Origin: Bacteroides sp.
Lineage (GTDB): Bacteria; Bacteroidota; Bacteroidia; Bacteroidales; Bacteroidaceae
Reading direction: 5' to 3'
Assembly (NCBI GenBank): GCA_023665805.1
Contig: JAMPDJ010000019.1
Span: forward strand, 1-57,741
Length of the DNA stretch: 57,741 bases
Below are positions 8,620 to 18,865 of the stretch, in pieces. Position 1 is the stretch's first letter. Every line of letters starts with the position of its first letter. Both the position numbers and the translations under genes were made by a program. The notes under the pieces are model-generated. The model had not been told where the DNA came from. It did no database searches and saw nothing but the letters and a program-made list of their open reading frames with translations.

Positions 8620-9438
8620 TTACAACAGGCTCACCCTTTCGGCCCGGACGGGCCAATCAAGAAAAATGGATGCGCTCTCATCGAACTGTACTGGCTGTTC
8701 GGTAGTAAGCAGATGCAAGGTTCCACCATGGGAGATGCGTTTTTCCATGTCGGTGTGGCGATGAAGATAGTCCTGCAAACTGCGAGCGACATACTCTCCT
8801 TGCGGTATCACCGTTACACCGGCAGGAACGTAACGGTTGATCTTGTCCAACAGTATGGGATAGTGAGTACAACCCAAGATGACGGAGTCTATCAGCGGAT
8901 CGGCATCAAACATCTCTTCTATCTTACGGCAGATGAAGTAGTCCGCACCAGGACTATCCGCTTCATTATTTTCAACCAATGGGACCCACATGGGACAGGC
9001 GACACCTGTGACATGAATATCAGGATACAACTTGGCTATTTCCATATTATAAGTACCGGAACGAATCGTGCCGGGAGTTGCGAATATCCCCACGTGCCGA
9101 GTACGAGTTATGTTACCGATACATTCAGCCGTCGGACGAATGACGCCAAGGACACGATTATCCCAAGCCAACACAGGCAAATCCCTCTGCTGGATGGTGC
9201 GCAAAGCCTTGGCTGATGCCGTGTTGCAGGCAAGTATGACCAAAGGGCACCCCTCCTGAAACAGGCGTTTCACCGCCTGAAGGGTAAATTCATAGACTAC
9301 CTCGAAACTGTGGGTTCCATATGGAGCACGAGCATTGTCACCCAGATACAAGTAATCGTACCCGGGCATGATATGGCGGATTGTCCGTAAGATGGTCAAT
9401 CCGCCATATCCGCTATCGAAAATTCCTATTGGAGACAA
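8620..9438 (-). CDS. murI: Glutamate racemase
   Basis: Cofactor-independent racemase (272 aa) making D-glutamate for peptidoglycan. Both catalytic cysteines are visible: C71 in ACNTAS and C190 in GCTHYP. The N-terminal IGIFDSGYGGLT motif and LGDNARAPYG are canonical. It is the last gene of the envelope operon, 16 bp after an OmpH-family gene, an arrangement known from Bacteroides relatives. Confidence 0.96.
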   Translation of the reverse strand: MSPIGIFDSGYGGLTILRTIRHIMPGYDYLYLGDNARAPYGTHSFEVVYEFTLQAVKRLFQEGCPLVILACNTASAKALRTIQQRDLPVLAWDNRVLGVIRPTAECIGNITRTRHVGIFATPGTIRSGTYNMEIAKLYPDIHVTGVACPMWVPLVENNEADSPGADYFICRKIEEMFDADPLIDSVILGCTHYPILLDKINRYVPAGVTVIPQGEYVARSLQDYLHRHTDMEKRISHGGTLHLLTTEQPVQFDESASIFLDWPVRAERVSLL

Positions 9439-9454
9439 TTAAACAGGTATTGAA

Positions 9455-10075
9455 TTACTGCACTGGTACAGAAGTAGTGGTATCGATACCCAGATGATGC
9501 ATGACTGCGACTGTAAGATCCGCCGCCAACCCTTGTACTATATATGGTACGCTGCCATCATCCAGGTCATACACTATACTGACACCTTTTTCCTGAGCGA
9601 CGATGGCAACAGCTTCTGCCAATTCAGCCTTGACATCCGCTAACATGCTACGTTCTGCCTCAGCCAGCAGTTTCTGTGCCTTGATACGGAACTCGGCATT
9701 TGTTTCCAGCATTATCTGCAGCTCATTCTGGCGCTTATCCAAAATAGTCTTAGGAAAGTCCTTTTGCCCTTGCATGAATTCCTCGAACTTGCGTTGGAAG
9801 TCATTTTCACTCTTCTTGGCCTCGGCCTCGTATTGCTCTTTGAGAGATTTAAGGCTTTCCAGCATTGCAAGATACTGTGGCATGCGCGGCAATATGACGT
9901 TGCTGTTAATCTGTCCCATGACAAACACTCTCGGACGCTGTTGCTGTGTCTGCGATTGCGTCACCGTGTCGGTCTGCATGGATTCTTCTGCCTGTGCCCG
10001 CACGCCCTGTCCCCATGAAATCATCACAACAAGGCAGCACATCTTGGCGAGCAAAAATATATTCATTACCTTCAT
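9455..10075 (-). CDS. OmpH/Skp-family periplasmic chaperone (third paralogue)
   Basis: A 206-aa protein with a signal peptide ending near GVRAQA, a Gln/Thr-rich linker and then a long charged helical region (about 70-165, LKSLKEQYEAEAKKSENDFQRK) that would form the Skp coiled-coil arms. Skp-type proteins hold unfolded outer-membrane proteins in the periplasm. It is the most divergent of three tandem copies and has an extra linker of about 25 residues before the domain. It lies between the second OmpH gene (86-bp gap) and murI. Confidence 0.88.
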   Translation of the reverse strand: MKVMNIFLLAKMCCLVVMISWGQGVRAQAEESMQTDTVTQSQTQQQRPRVFVMGQINSNVILPRMPQYLAMLESLKSLKEQYEAEAKKSENDFQRKFEEFMQGQKDFPKTILDKRQNELQIMLETNAEFRIKAQKLLAEAERSMLADVKAELAEAVAIVAQEKGVSIVYDLDDGSVPYIVQGLAADLTVAVMHHLGIDTTTSVPVQ

Positions 10076-10161
10076 CGCTTTTGCTTTTTATGTGTGTTAT
10101 CCGTACCAATTGGCATACAGGCCCATGCTGTTATTCTTTGATACAGAGACATGCACAGTTA

Positions 10162-10692
10162 TCACTTTGCAGGGGTAGCCGCAGCAGTGGCGGTCACGCC
10201 CAGCTCCTTCTTGATTTGGGCCGTAATGTCGGTACTGAGTGCATCGTTGATGAACGAAATGGCACCGCTGCTGATATCCACTACATAGACATAGCCACCG
10301 GCTTCACCCAGTTTCTTAACCACGGCCATCACTTTCTCGCTAATCAGCCCCATCTTCTCCTGAGTAGCCTTCTGCAAGGCCATCTGGCTATCCTGGAGGC
10401 TCTGCTGGTAACGCTGGCCCAGGTCATTCAGTTCTTGTTCACGACGTGCGCGGACATTGTCCAGGAGATTGGCAGACTCCTTCTGATAATCCTCGTACTT
10501 CTTCTGCATTTCGTCCTGCATCAGCTTAAGGTCCTCCTCATACTGCTTCTGCATGTTCTGCAACTCGGTCTGGGCGGCAGCGTACTCCTTCATGTTGGGA
10601 AGAATCTCGGTAGAATTAAAGTGAGCGAACTTTGCCTGAGCCATTACGGTCAGAGGCGCAGCCATGAGTATGGCCAACAAAATCTTCTTCAT
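10162..10692 (-). CDS. OmpH/Skp-family periplasmic chaperone (second paralogue)
   Basis: A 176-aa protein. It has a signal peptide (MKKILLAILMAAPLTVMAQA), the N-terminal strand FAHFNSTEIL, a long coiled-coil helix at about 35-110 (MQKQYEEDLKLMQDEMQKK) and a C-terminal strand region, YVYVVDISSGAISFINDALS. The size and layout are typical of Skp. It should form a trimer that carries outer-membrane proteins to the BAM complex, encoded just upstream by bamA. Confidence 0.92.
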   Translation of the reverse strand: MKKILLAILMAAPLTVMAQAKFAHFNSTEILPNMKEYAAAQTELQNMQKQYEEDLKLMQDEMQKKYEDYQKESANLLDNVRARREQELNDLGQRYQQSLQDSQMALQKATQEKMGLISEKVMAVVKKLGEAGGYVYVVDISSGAISFINDALSTDITAQIKKELGVTATAAATPAK

Positions 10693-10731
10693 AATTGTTG
10701 TAGTTTCTATTGGTTGATTGATAAATTGTCA

Positions 10732-11250
10732 TTAGTTGTAACCCAACTTTGCCAATACCTCATTGGATATATCAGCTTTGGGAGAAGCGAAGATGATACC
10801 GCTGTCGGATGCACGATCCAATATAAGGCTATATCCTTTCAGTTCCGAGATGTCCTTGATGGCATTATATATCTCATCCTGAATAGGAGCCATAAGACTC
10901 TCGCGCTTTTTGAAAAGCTCACCTTCGGGACCGAAATACTTCTTTTTAAGGTCAGCGGCTTCCTTTTCCTTTGCTACGATTGCCTCTTCGCTCTTCGCCT
11001 TTTGCTCATCAGAAAGGAACACTGCCTCACCTTGATACTTCTTATACATGTTCTGAGCCTCTGTCTGCAAAACTTCCACTTCGGCCTGCCACTTCTTGGA
11101 TACCTGGTTCAACTGCTCCCCGGCACGCTCATATGCGGGAATGTGATTTAGGATATACTCCATGTCCACAAGGGCGAACTTCTGTGCGTCGGCAGAAACG
11201 GCAATAGCCACCAATGCCACGAATGCAAGAAATAGTCTTTTCATATTCAT
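10732..11250 (-). CDS. OmpH/Skp-family periplasmic chaperone (first paralogue)
   Basis: About 172 aa from the chosen start MNMKRLFLAF, which gives a clean signal peptide ending at SADA-QK. An upstream in-frame start at 11313 would put 21 hydrophilic residues before the signal and is less likely. The mature part begins FALVDMEYILNHIPAYERA, followed by a charged coiled coil with a conserved KKYFGPEGELFKKRE turn. It lies about 90 bp after bamA. Three successive OmpH copies suggest specialised clients. Confidence 0.9.
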   Translation of the reverse strand: MNMKRLFLAFVALVAIAVSADAQKFALVDMEYILNHIPAYERAGEQLNQVSKKWQAEVEVLQTEAQNMYKKYQGEAVFLSDEQKAKSEEAIVAKEKEAADLKKKYFGPEGELFKKRESLMAPIQDEIYNAIKDISELKGYSLILDRASDSGIIFASPKADISNEVLAKLGYN

Positions 11251-11340
11251 ATCTGTTTTTATGTGCCCTGCATGGGTGAATTCACCAACCCTCGCAAGAA
11301 ACACGGTTAACACATTTGCTTCACAATCTCCATCATGCCA

Positions 11341-13998
11341 TCAGAACTCTTGGCCAAGGACAAAGTGGAAGTGACTGCCGCCATAAGTGCTTACACCTTG
11401 TACCTTGTCGAAACCGTATGCCCAGTCGATACCCAACAGGCCCACCATAGGCAGGAATATGCGGGCACCCACACCCACGGACTTCTTCAGGTCAAAGGGA
11501 TTAAAGTCACCGATTTTGCTCCAGCAGTTACCACCCTCGGCAAATACCAGGCCATAGATGTTCGTGCTTGCTCCCAACATAAATGGATAACGCAGTTCCA
11601 CAGACATGCGGGTATAGGCATATCCCATATTGCCCGCAGGCGTAATAGAACCATTGTCATATCCCCTCAGGCCGATAGTTTCGGTCGAGTACAACGAAGA
11701 GTAACCGGTAGTACCGTCACCGCCCATATAATAGTTTTCAAAAGGCGACGGCTTATGCTTGTTATACGAACCAAGCAAACCAATTTCCGCACGTGTAGAC
11801 AGCACGAAACATTTACTGTGAGAAGAGAGTGCCGTGAATGTACGTGCCTTGAACTTCCACTTATGGTATTCTATCCATGAATACTTCTCCTGCAACTCTT
11901 TCATATAGGTGTTGCTCGACATATTGTTGGCAAGGTTGGCATAATCCTTTCCATCCCAAAGAGAGAATGGCGGAGTAAGCGCTACAGACAACATTACTTC
12001 GGAACCATTGCGTGGATATATCGGATTGTCAGTGCTGCTGCGTGACAGGGTCAGACGCAATGCCAGATTGTTGCAGTTGCCGTTCGTCATCAAAGAGAAA
12101 TAGTTCCAATCCTTCATCATATAGCGCGTATATGACAATTCCGCACTGAATTGGAAATAATCGTCAGGCCAACGTAAACGTTTACCCCATCCTATTGAAA
12201 CGCCGAAAATCTGCTGATACTTATCGGGATCATAGAAGTTCTCGTAATCACCGTAACCATAGCCGTAGCCATAACCATTGCCATAGCCTCCATAGATGCC
12301 GTTGTAGTAATTATTATAGAACGCAGAATTATAGTAACGGTCGCTCACATCCGTCTGCTTGCTATAAAAAGCACTGAACGACAACGTATTGGGGCGTTTG
12401 CCACCAAACCATGGGTTGACGTAGGAGATGCTGTACTGCTGGTAATACGAACCGTTGGTCTGACCACTGATACTGAATGTCTCACCGTTACCTTGAGGCA
12501 TTATGCCACGACGAATGCCACCCTTCTTAAAGAGATTGGCCAAGCAGAAGTTGGCAAATTTCAAACCTATTTTACCTATGACACCAGTCTGACCATAACC
12601 AAGAGAAAACTCAATCTGGTCATTGCTCTTAGGCTCCAAGCCCCATCCCAAGTCAACAGTACCATTGTTGGCATCAGGCTCTATCTTGTAGTCGATATTC
12701 TCAGCATTGAAATGACCCATACTGCCGATTTCACGGAAGGAACGTTCCAAGGCTTCCTTCGAAAACAAGTCGCCAGGCTTATTGCGCAGTTCACGGCGAA
12801 CAACGTTTTCATAGACACGATCGTTACCAGTAATCTTCACATGACTGATACGAGCTTGCGGACCTTCGGTAATACGCATCTCCAAATCAACGCTGTCGCC
12901 TACGATATTCACTTCCACAGGATCCAGGCGGAAGAAGACATAGCCATTGTTGTAATACTGGTTGCCCACAGCATCTGCATCCGTATTCAGGCGGTCGCTC
13001 AATCTCTTCTGATTGTAGACATCACCTTTCTTCATGTCTAATAATCTGGCCAAGTCCGCAGTCTTGTACACAGTATTGCCTACCCATTCCACATTGCGTA
13101 GATAATACTTGTCGCCTTCTTCAACATGTATATTCAAGTCCACATGTTTCTCGTCCACGGGCTTCACTGTGTCGGCCACAATGATAGCATCACGATATCC
13201 CAACTCTGCATAATAGTTCTGCAAGTTCTCCTTGGCTTCCTTGTACTTGGCGTCCACGAACTTGTGACTGCGGAACCAGTTATGAAAGCCTTTCTGCTCG
13301 CGCACCGTCTTCAGTACGCCCTTGGACAGTATATTACCCTTCAACTTGCGTTCCGGTATTACCGTATTGCCTATGACGTTGATTTTGCGGACCAGTATCT
13401 TACCGTTCTTCTTCACATTCACGTCCACAACCACCTTGTCCGGAGCTGCAGGATCGTCGTGCTGCAATATCTCTATCTCGGCATTCTTGAATCCCTTGTC
13501 CTCAAAATAACGCTGACCGAGAATCTTGGCCCTGTCTATCATATTCGGGGTCAGCTGGTTGTCGGTCATCAATCCAAGTTTGTCCTTCAAGTCGTCCTTT
13601 TCCCCCTTCCTGACTCCGTTGTAGTTTATCTTGGATATGCGTGGACGCGGTGCCAACTGCACATGCAGGTAAGCCGAGTCGTTTATTATGGAGTCCACCT
13701 TTATAGCCACATTGGAAAACAGGCCATTCTTCCAATATCTTTTGATCGCCTTGGTTATCTCATCGCCAGGAATAGAGATGACATCACCCACGGCTATACC
13801 TGAAAGACGTGCCAGCATGGACTTGTCGTAATTTGCAATGCCGTCCACGTCTATGCTCTTGACTACCACACGGCGCGGTGTACGGCTATAATCGACAGAA
13901 ACTGCCGTATCGCGCTCCAAGTACTGTGCGCACAACTGGAGTGGCGCCATGCACATGATGGCTGTATATAATATAATAAGGTGTATCTTATTCTTCAT
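11341..13998 (-). CDS. bamA: Outer membrane assembly factor BamA
   Basis: Central component of the BAM complex that inserts beta-barrel proteins into the outer membrane (885 aa). It has a signal peptide to about residue 24, then POTRA repeats over roughly 40-440 (for example [15 protein letters not shown] and [15 protein letters not shown]). A C-terminal Omp85 barrel ends in phenylalanine (FHFVLGQEF), the usual BAM recognition end. A Tyr/Gly/Asn-rich segment at about 553-590 ([19 protein letters not shown]) is inserted in the barrel, most likely an extracellular loop. Its start overlaps the end of uppS by 11 bp, so the two are translationally linked. Confidence 0.96.
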   Translation of the reverse strand: MKNKIHLIILYTAIMCMAPLQLCAQYLERDTAVSVDYSRTPRRVVVKSIDVDGIANYDKSMLARLSGIAVGDVISIPGDEITKAIKRYWKNGLFSNVAIKVDSIINDSAYLHVQLAPRPRISKINYNGVRKGEKDDLKDKLGLMTDNQLTPNMIDRAKILGQRYFEDKGFKNAEIEILQHDDPAAPDKVVVDVNVKKNGKILVRKINVIGNTVIPERKLKGNILSKGVLKTVREQKGFHNWFRSHKFVDAKYKEAKENLQNYYAELGYRDAIIVADTVKPVDEKHVDLNIHVEEGDKYYLRNVEWVGNTVYKTADLARLLDMKKGDVYNQKRLSDRLNTDADAVGNQYYNNGYVFFRLDPVEVNIVGDSVDLEMRITEGPQARISHVKITGNDRVYENVVRRELRNKPGDLFSKEALERSFREIGSMGHFNAENIDYKIEPDANNGTVDLGWGLEPKSNDQIEFSLGYGQTGVIGKIGLKFANFCLANLFKKGGIRRGIMPQGNGETFSISGQTNGSYYQQYSISYVNPWFGGKRPNTLSFSAFYSKQTDVSDRYYNSAFYNNYYNGIYGGYGNGYGYGYGYGDYENFYDPDKYQQIFGVSIGWGKRLRWPDDYFQFSAELSYTRYMMKDWNYFSLMTNGNCNNLALRLTLSRSSTDNPIYPRNGSEVMLSVALTPPFSLWDGKDYANLANNMSSNTYMKELQEKYSWIEYHKWKFKARTFTALSSHSKCFVLSTRAEIGLLGSYNKHKPSPFENYYMGGDGTTGYSSLYSTETIGLRGYDNGSITPAGNMGYAYTRMSVELRYPFMLGASTNIYGLVFAEGGNCWSKIGDFNPFDLKKSVGVGARIFLPMVGLLGIDWAYGFDKVQGVSTYGGSHFHFVLGQEF

Positions 13999-14722
13999 CT
14001 GTTATCTGCTCTCCGGTTTTACCATATCTGCGTTGACGATGCTGATAGTCTGCAATGGCCGTTCTCAAGGACTCCTCATTGAAGTCAGGCCAGTATTGGT
14101 CTGTGAAATAAAATTCGGAATATGCACACTGCCATAGCAAATAATTGCTTATGCGCAATTCCCCTCCCGTACGTATAAGCAGATCTGGATCTGGCATGAA
14201 ATTCGTGGCAAGATGTGTAGCCAAGGTCTCTTCCGTGATGTCCTCAGGAGCAATTGCACCGTCCCTCACCTTGTCCGCCAGCATGCGTGCGGCTCGTGTC
14301 AACTCCCATCTGCTGCTATAGCTCAAGGCCACTACCATGGTCATGCCTGTGTTCGTGGCCGTGCGCTCGATGCACTCGTTCAGACGTTTCTGCACGCTCC
14401 GTGGCAAACGTTCAATTTCGCCTATCATGCGGAAGCGCACATTATTTTTCATGAATATCTCTTCCTCCAGATTGGTCAGCACCAGATTCATCAAGGCTTC
14501 AATCTCCTCCATCGGCCTGTTCCAGTTCTCCGTGCTGAAGGTATATAATGTGAGGTACTTCACACCCAATCGCGTAGCCTCTTCAGTAATTCTCTTCACC
14601 GTGGCCACGCCTTCCACATGTCCAGCCGTCCTCGGCAATCCCTTTGCCTTGGCCCAGCGACCGTTACCATCCATGATGATAGCTATGTGTGCCGGCATCC
14701 GGCTATTGTCTAATTGTTGCAT
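13988..14722 (-). CDS. uppS: Isoprenyl transferase (undecaprenyl diphosphate synthase)
   Basis: Cis-prenyltransferase (244 aa) making the C55 lipid carrier for cell-wall and polysaccharide synthesis. The catalytic MDGNGRWA motif (D18), the FSTENWNRP block and the C-terminal [19 protein letters not shown] segment are all present. It overlaps both neighbours (DUF6089 gene upstream by 13 bp, bamA downstream by 11 bp). Confidence 0.96.
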   Translation of the reverse strand: MQQLDNSRMPAHIAIIMDGNGRWAKAKGLPRTAGHVEGVATVKRITEEATRLGVKYLTLYTFSTENWNRPMEEIEALMNLVLTNLEEEIFMKNNVRFRMIGEIERLPRSVQKRLNECIERTATNTGMTMVVALSYSSRWELTRAARMLADKVRDGAIAPEDITEETLATHLATNFMPDPDLLIRTGGELRISNYLLWQCAYSEFYFTDQYWPDFNEESLRTAIADYQHRQRRYGKTGEQITDEE

Positions 14723-15405
14723 CGTCTATATTTCGGACTAATGTCATATGTCAGCGAGAACATAAAGAAGGAATATGAATCCTTGTTCTTCAGTCCCGAA
14801 CTCTCTATATAATAAGGATCGCTCAAATGCACGCCATCCAGTTTATCTGTCGTGGAGAAGCGGTGCGTCCACTCCCACACCAGATTAAGTCGCGGTTTCA
14901 CCTTGTACTTCACTCCAACACCTATGGGGAAGTTGGCACCGAAGGCAGTACCGTCTCCTGCCGCTCCCACGGTAGCACCGATCCCAAGGATAGCGTACGG
15001 CGTTATCCGGGAAAGCCTTTTGTAGCCAGGCCCCATGCCATATCCCCAGAAATTAAGTTCAAACTGAGCCCCAATGTCCACGACATTGCCATTGAACTTC
15101 AAATCCACGCTCTGTTCCGTAGTTCCCGGCTCTTCCGGAATGTAGTAACCCTGGGTAGAGCCTCCGTACCTTCCGTAAGCCAGATTCATTTTCAGGGCCA
15201 TTCTCGGGTTGAAGTCACGTCTCAGCATAAAGGCCGCCATGAAGCTACTGCCCGAAAACGGAGTTCCGTTGGCATCACCCATATAATAGCACACCCCAGC
15301 ACCACCGCCTATGTCCCAACGGTATTCCAGCACCTCTTGCTGAGCCAACGCCAGGCCGATGTCCATGCAGGCCATCATCAGGATTATAGCCAATAATCTC
15401 TTCAC
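14710..15405 (-). CDS. DUF6089-family outer membrane beta-barrel protein
   Basis: A 231-aa protein with a signal peptide (cleavage near ALAQQ) and many alternating aromatic/polar strands ([35 protein letters not shown]), as expected for a small eight-stranded outer-membrane barrel. It belongs to the family usually found just upstream of uppS-bamA in Bacteroidales. The function is unknown; the overlap with uppS and the operon suggest a role in envelope assembly. Confidence 0.85.
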   Translation of the reverse strand: MKRLLAIILMMACMDIGLALAQQEVLEYRWDIGGGAGVCYYMGDANGTPFSGSSFMAAFMLRRDFNPRMALKMNLAYGRYGGSTQGYYIPEEPGTTEQSVDLKFNGNVVDIGAQFELNFWGYGMGPGYKRLSRITPYAILGIGATVGAAGDGTAFGANFPIGVGVKYKVKPRLNLVWEWTHRFSTTDKLDGVHLSDPYYIESSGLKNKDSYSFFMFSLTYDISPKYRRCNN

Positions 15406-15415
15406 TCCAACGGCA

Positions 15416-16843
15416 TTACTCTATGTCCGGACGGGCAAACCCCAACCGGTTGATACGTCCGCGGTACACCTTCCCCCCGGCCATCAGCCACAGGAATTCG
15501 TCCCTATCCACACCAGAGGCTATATGGCCAGTCACGTTCAACAAGTCCACAGGCGGCAACACGTCCGCCAGCCTCCACCATGTCAGGCCATTGTCCTCGC
15601 TGACAAGGAATCGGCCCAATGCCTCCACTTTGCCATCCAGACTACGTCCGCCGATGGCCATCAGCTTGTTGTCATAGTACACCAAGTTGAGGTACTCCAG
15701 CATTGGCATCTGGTGTGTATTGTCCCACGTACGGTTGTAGTGCATCCAAATCTCGCTACCCTCATTCTCAAACTCGGTCCACGACCTGCTCCACACCACC
15801 GCCGTAGTATCTTCTGCCACGCTACGGTTACCCGCAACCAGCATTCTTGTCACGTCATCCTTGTCCGAATATGTCAGGAATGCAAGTTCCCCGTCCGGAA
15901 GCAATGAAGCATCTTCATCCATTCTCTCTGCAATCCATGTCATACCGGCAATCGAGGCACTATGCAAAGAGCCCTCCGCCATCACATATATCCGGTCCTT
16001 GGACACACCCACCAGGCGCAATCCATCCCGTTGCGCCAAAAGGTTCCACGACACGCCATCGGCACTTGCATAAAGGGACCCGTCCGTAGTATTCACATAC
16101 AACTGTCCCTCGCCGCCATAACATGCCAACGAAGCCACATCGGCATTCAGCGGCAAATCCGTAACCTGTCTGGTCCAATCGCCCAAATTGCCGGTCGCAT
16201 GCGTCAACCACAGCACGGCACTCCCGTCATTCACCATCACGGCCATCTTGTCCTCCCATCCCATGGCTTTCATAGGACAGGCACCGCTCAGGGCAGGATC
16301 GGCCGCCACCGTCTCCCACCTCAGGCTGTCGCCATGCATGGTATGCACATTGGCGCGCAGGGTATATCTCCGCTCCGTCTTGTCCGTTGCAAGTACACGT
16401 ATGTGCAAAGGCTTGCGCAAGTCTATACTGTCCGTGCCGTTGTAAACAAGCCACGGGTCATCTTCCCATGCATCAGAGGCACGGTAATAGGCTATGGCTC
16501 CCGTGTAGGAAAGGTTCATGACACATTTGGACATATCCGTATCATAAGGAAAGGAATCCCTGTTCTCCACCAGCAAATTTCTGTGGTCGATGGAGAACAT
16601 CCACCGGGATGCCGTAAAGGTGGAGTAATAAGTACTGTCCGTGACACCATCGGAGGCCTTCACGGTAACCTGCCGTCTAAGCGTATTGAACTTCACATTC
16701 GAAATATAGCACGTATTGCTCCTCACCGGTCCGTCGTCGTCGGCATTGTCGGACATACATGACACCGTCAGAAAAACGGTCACCATCGCCAACACTGCCA
16801 TCTGCAAAAGCCCCGCCATTGCGCTTCCTTGCTTCTTGTACAT
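15416..16843 (-). CDS. DUF6242-type lipoprotein, likely beta-propeller
   Basis: A 475-aa predicted lipoprotein: N-terminal signal with lipobox LTVSC followed by Asp/Ser-rich spacer residues. The first part (about 40-180) looks like a beta-sandwich with YYSTFTASRWMFSIDHRN. The rest has repeated blades with Trp/Asp turns (TDGSLYASADGVSWNLLAQ, SEDNGLTWWRLADVLPP), typical of BNR/sialidase-like propellers without catalytic features. The start at 16843 is chosen because a promoter -7 element lies at 16864-16871; the longer frame to 16903 would begin upstream of the transcript. It is the first gene of the envelope operon. Function unknown. Confidence 0.82.
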   Translation of the reverse strand: MYKKQGSAMAGLLQMAVLAMVTVFLTVSCMSDNADDDGPVRSNTCYISNVKFNTLRRQVTVKASDGVTDSTYYSTFTASRWMFSIDHRNLLVENRDSFPYDTDMSKCVMNLSYTGAIAYYRASDAWEDDPWLVYNGTDSIDLRKPLHIRVLATDKTERRYTLRANVHTMHGDSLRWETVAADPALSGACPMKAMGWEDKMAVMVNDGSAVLWLTHATGNLGDWTRQVTDLPLNADVASLACYGGEGQLYVNTTDGSLYASADGVSWNLLAQRDGLRLVGVSKDRIYVMAEGSLHSASIAGMTWIAERMDEDASLLPDGELAFLTYSDKDDVTRMLVAGNRSVAEDTTAVVWSRSWTEFENEGSEIWMHYNRTWDNTHQMPMLEYLNLVYYDNKLMAIGGRSLDGKVEALGRFLVSEDNGLTWWRLADVLPPVDLLNVTGHIASGVDRDEFLWLMAGGKVYRGRINRLGFARPDIE

Positions 16844-16863
16844 TATAATATATGATTTGGCTA

Positions 16864-16871
16864 CAAAAATA
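16864..16871 (-). promoter_or_regulatory. Promoter -7 element of the envelope operon
   Basis: The minus strand reads TATTTTTG, matching TAnnTTTG, about 20 bp upstream of the chosen lipoprotein start. It probably drives the DUF6242-DUF6089-uppS-bamA-ompH(x3)-murI unit. The transcript leader would be very short. Confidence 0.65.
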
Positions 16872-16906
16872 CGGCATTTATTCCACATCTCTGCCATATG
16901 CATACA

Positions 16907-17992
16907 CTAAATACGTCTTGTGTTAATGAAAATTAGCAATTTGTTACCGTCCGCCACATGTTCCTCACACAGTTTAGCATGGCACAACCGAGGTGCCGCC
17001 ACCATGTCGTTCTCCTCCGTAGCCACAGGTGCCCTGCGGGGCGCAGGGCACATCTCCACGCGGGCATCGTCCCACAGGTCCTCGTTGATGAAGCTTTGAA
17101 GCAATTTGCTGCCGCCCTCCACCAACAGGTGCTGCACTCCACGTTTGTGAAGGTCAAAAAGTATTTCCGGCAATATCTCATTGCCATACACAAGCGTCTC
17201 GGCATCATTGCCATGCCCGGATGCCTTTGCCCCGTAATTGCATGCATCTCCCAGACGCCCGCGTCTGTCTATTGTCACACGCAATGGCGAGTTGCCACGC
17301 CACAAGCGCGTGTTCAGCAAAGGTTTGTCTGCCAACATGGTGTTCGTGCCCACCATTATCGCCTGGCAACGGGCACGCAACCTGTGCACGAGCATTTCTG
17401 TAAACGGCGTGGACATTCTCAATCTCTCGCCCACCTGCATACAGCGGCATCCCATTGTGCCGTCGTCGGTCTGCGCCCATTTCAATGTCACGCGTGGACG
17501 ACGGTTGCCATGATAAGTCAGGAAACAGGGGTTTATCGCCCGGCATTCATCCTCCATCATGCCAGTCTCCACTTCTATGCCGGCTTCCCTTATGCGACGT
17601 ATGCCTTCGCCGTTAACCTTGGAATTAGGATCCTGCATGCCTATCACCACACGCTCGAACCCACACTTCACTATCAGGTCGCAGCAAGGCGGTGTCTTGC
17701 CCCAATGAGCGCACGGCTCCAAGGTGACGTATATAGTGCAGCCGGCAAATTCCCTTTCCTCCGGTTCTTTCCGTGCGGCAATCCATCCGGCATTTCCACG
17801 GGCGTTCTCCACGGCATTCACCTCGGCATGCGGTCCGCCATAGCGACGATGGTATCCCTCACCTATGATATTGCCGTTGTGCACTATCACCGCACCCACC
17901 ATGGGGTTGGGCATGGTGGCAGCCTCTCCACAACGGGCCAGCTGTATGGCACGCTGCATGAATTTCCTATCCTCTGCATTCATTTTCCACAT
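16907..17992 (-). CDS. ribD: Bifunctional riboflavin deaminase/reductase RibD
   Basis: Catalyses the second and third steps of riboflavin synthesis (361 aa). The N-terminal cytidine-deaminase-like domain shows the zinc site H55-A-E57 with C94 and C103 in PCAHWGKTPPC. The C-terminal reductase domain (about 175-361) includes RPRVTLKWAQTDDG and LLVEGGSKLLQSF. Gene order is divergent from prmC with a 42-bp gap. The start could also be the Met at residue 4. Confidence 0.95.
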   Translation of the reverse strand: MWKMNAEDRKFMQRAIQLARCGEAATMPNPMVGAVIVHNGNIIGEGYHRRYGGPHAEVNAVENARGNAGWIAARKEPEEREFAGCTIYVTLEPCAHWGKTPPCCDLIVKCGFERVVIGMQDPNSKVNGEGIRRIREAGIEVETGMMEDECRAINPCFLTYHGNRRPRVTLKWAQTDDGTMGCRCMQVGERLRMSTPFTEMLVHRLRARCQAIMVGTNTMLADKPLLNTRLWRGNSPLRVTIDRRGRLGDACNYGAKASGHGNDAETLVYGNEILPEILFDLHKRGVQHLLVEGGSKLLQSFINEDLWDDARVEMCPAPRRAPVATEENDMVAAPRLCHAKLCEEHVADGNKLLIFINTRRI

Positions 17993-17999
17993 CTATTAT

Positions 18000-18030
18000 T
18001 TTGTCATCCGCCCACTTCTCCGTAACTTTG
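18000..18030 (+). promoter_or_regulatory. Promoter of prmC-recX (TTTG-N19-TAACTTTG)
   Basis: The -33 TTTG at 18000-18003 and the -7 TAACTTTG at 18023-18030 are 19 bp apart. The ATG of prmC begins only 5 nt after the -7 element, about where transcription should begin, so the mRNA may be leaderless or nearly so. Confidence 0.75.
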
Positions 18031-18034
18031 AGGC

Positions 18035-18865
18035 ATGAATCACTTGAAAGAACTCCAGAACCACTATGGGCCTGCCGAGGGTCGCGCGCTCTACCGCATG
18101 GTCATGGAAGAGTGCTTCGGGCTGACACACACCGATATATTGTTGGGCAAAGATAATGAAATTTCCGAAGAACAGCAACAACGGCTCAATGAAATAACCG
18201 GGCGTCTGCTGAAAAACGAACCCATACAGTATGTCCTGGGACGGGCAACGTTCCGCGGCCGTTCATTCGAGGTATGCCCGGGAGTGCTCATTCCACGCCC
18301 AGAGACCGAAATGCTGGTGGACACAGTGTCCTCAATCTGTGCCTCCATGCCTGCGTCCGATTACGTCCCGCACATTCTGGACATCGGCACCGGCAGCGGA
18401 TGCATAGCCGTGTCTCTGGCCATGGATGGATATCGCGCCACGGCCATGGACATCTCGACCGCCGCCTTGGATGTGGCGTCACGCAACGCAGCCGAACTGG
18501 GCGCCGAGGTCGAATTCATCCAGGAGGACATTCTGCAGCCATCACCCTCGGACTTCCGCTGGGACATCATTGTGAGCAATCCGCCATACGTGTGTCTGCA
18601 CGAGGCGGCAGAAATGGAACCCAATGTCCTGTTGTACGAGCCTCACAATGCTCTCTTCGTTCCCGACACCGACCCTCTGATTTTCTACCGTGCCATCTCG
18701 GCATATGCCATGTCGCACCTCACCGCCGGAGGATGGCTGTGCCTGGAGATAAACAGAGCATACCCCAGGGAAATCACCGACTTACTTACGTCCTTCGGCT
18801 TCGTGGACGTGAACATAACTCCCGACCAATATGGCAACCTACGCATCGCGTCAGCTCACCTTTGA
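18035..18865 (+). CDS. prmC: Release factor glutamine methyltransferase
   Basis: Methylates the GGQ glutamine of peptide chain release factors (276 aa). The N-terminal helical domain (1-80) is followed by the SAM motif DIGTGSG (116-122) and the substrate-binding NPPY at 182-185. It overlaps recX by 35 bp. The start codon lies almost on the predicted transcription start (see promoter at 18000-18030). Confidence 0.94.
   Translation: MNHLKELQNHYGPAEGRALYRMVMEECFGLTHTDILLGKDNEISEEQQQRLNEITGRLLKNEPIQYVLGRATFRGRSFEVCPGVLIPRPETEMLVDTVSSICASMPASDYVPHILDIGTGSGCIAVSLAMDGYRATAMDISTAALDVASRNAAELGAEVEFIQEDILQPSPSDFRWDIIVSNPPYVCLHEAAEMEPNVLLYEPHNALFVPDTDPLIFYRAISAYAMSHLTAGGWLCLEINRAYPREITDLLTSFGFVDVNITPDQYGNLRIASAHL

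Noticed and set aside
9946..11151. 401-codon plus-strand frame opposite the OmpH genes
   Set aside because: Shadow of three clear OmpH genes; the Leu/His-rich peptide is typical of antisense coiled-coil coding DNA.
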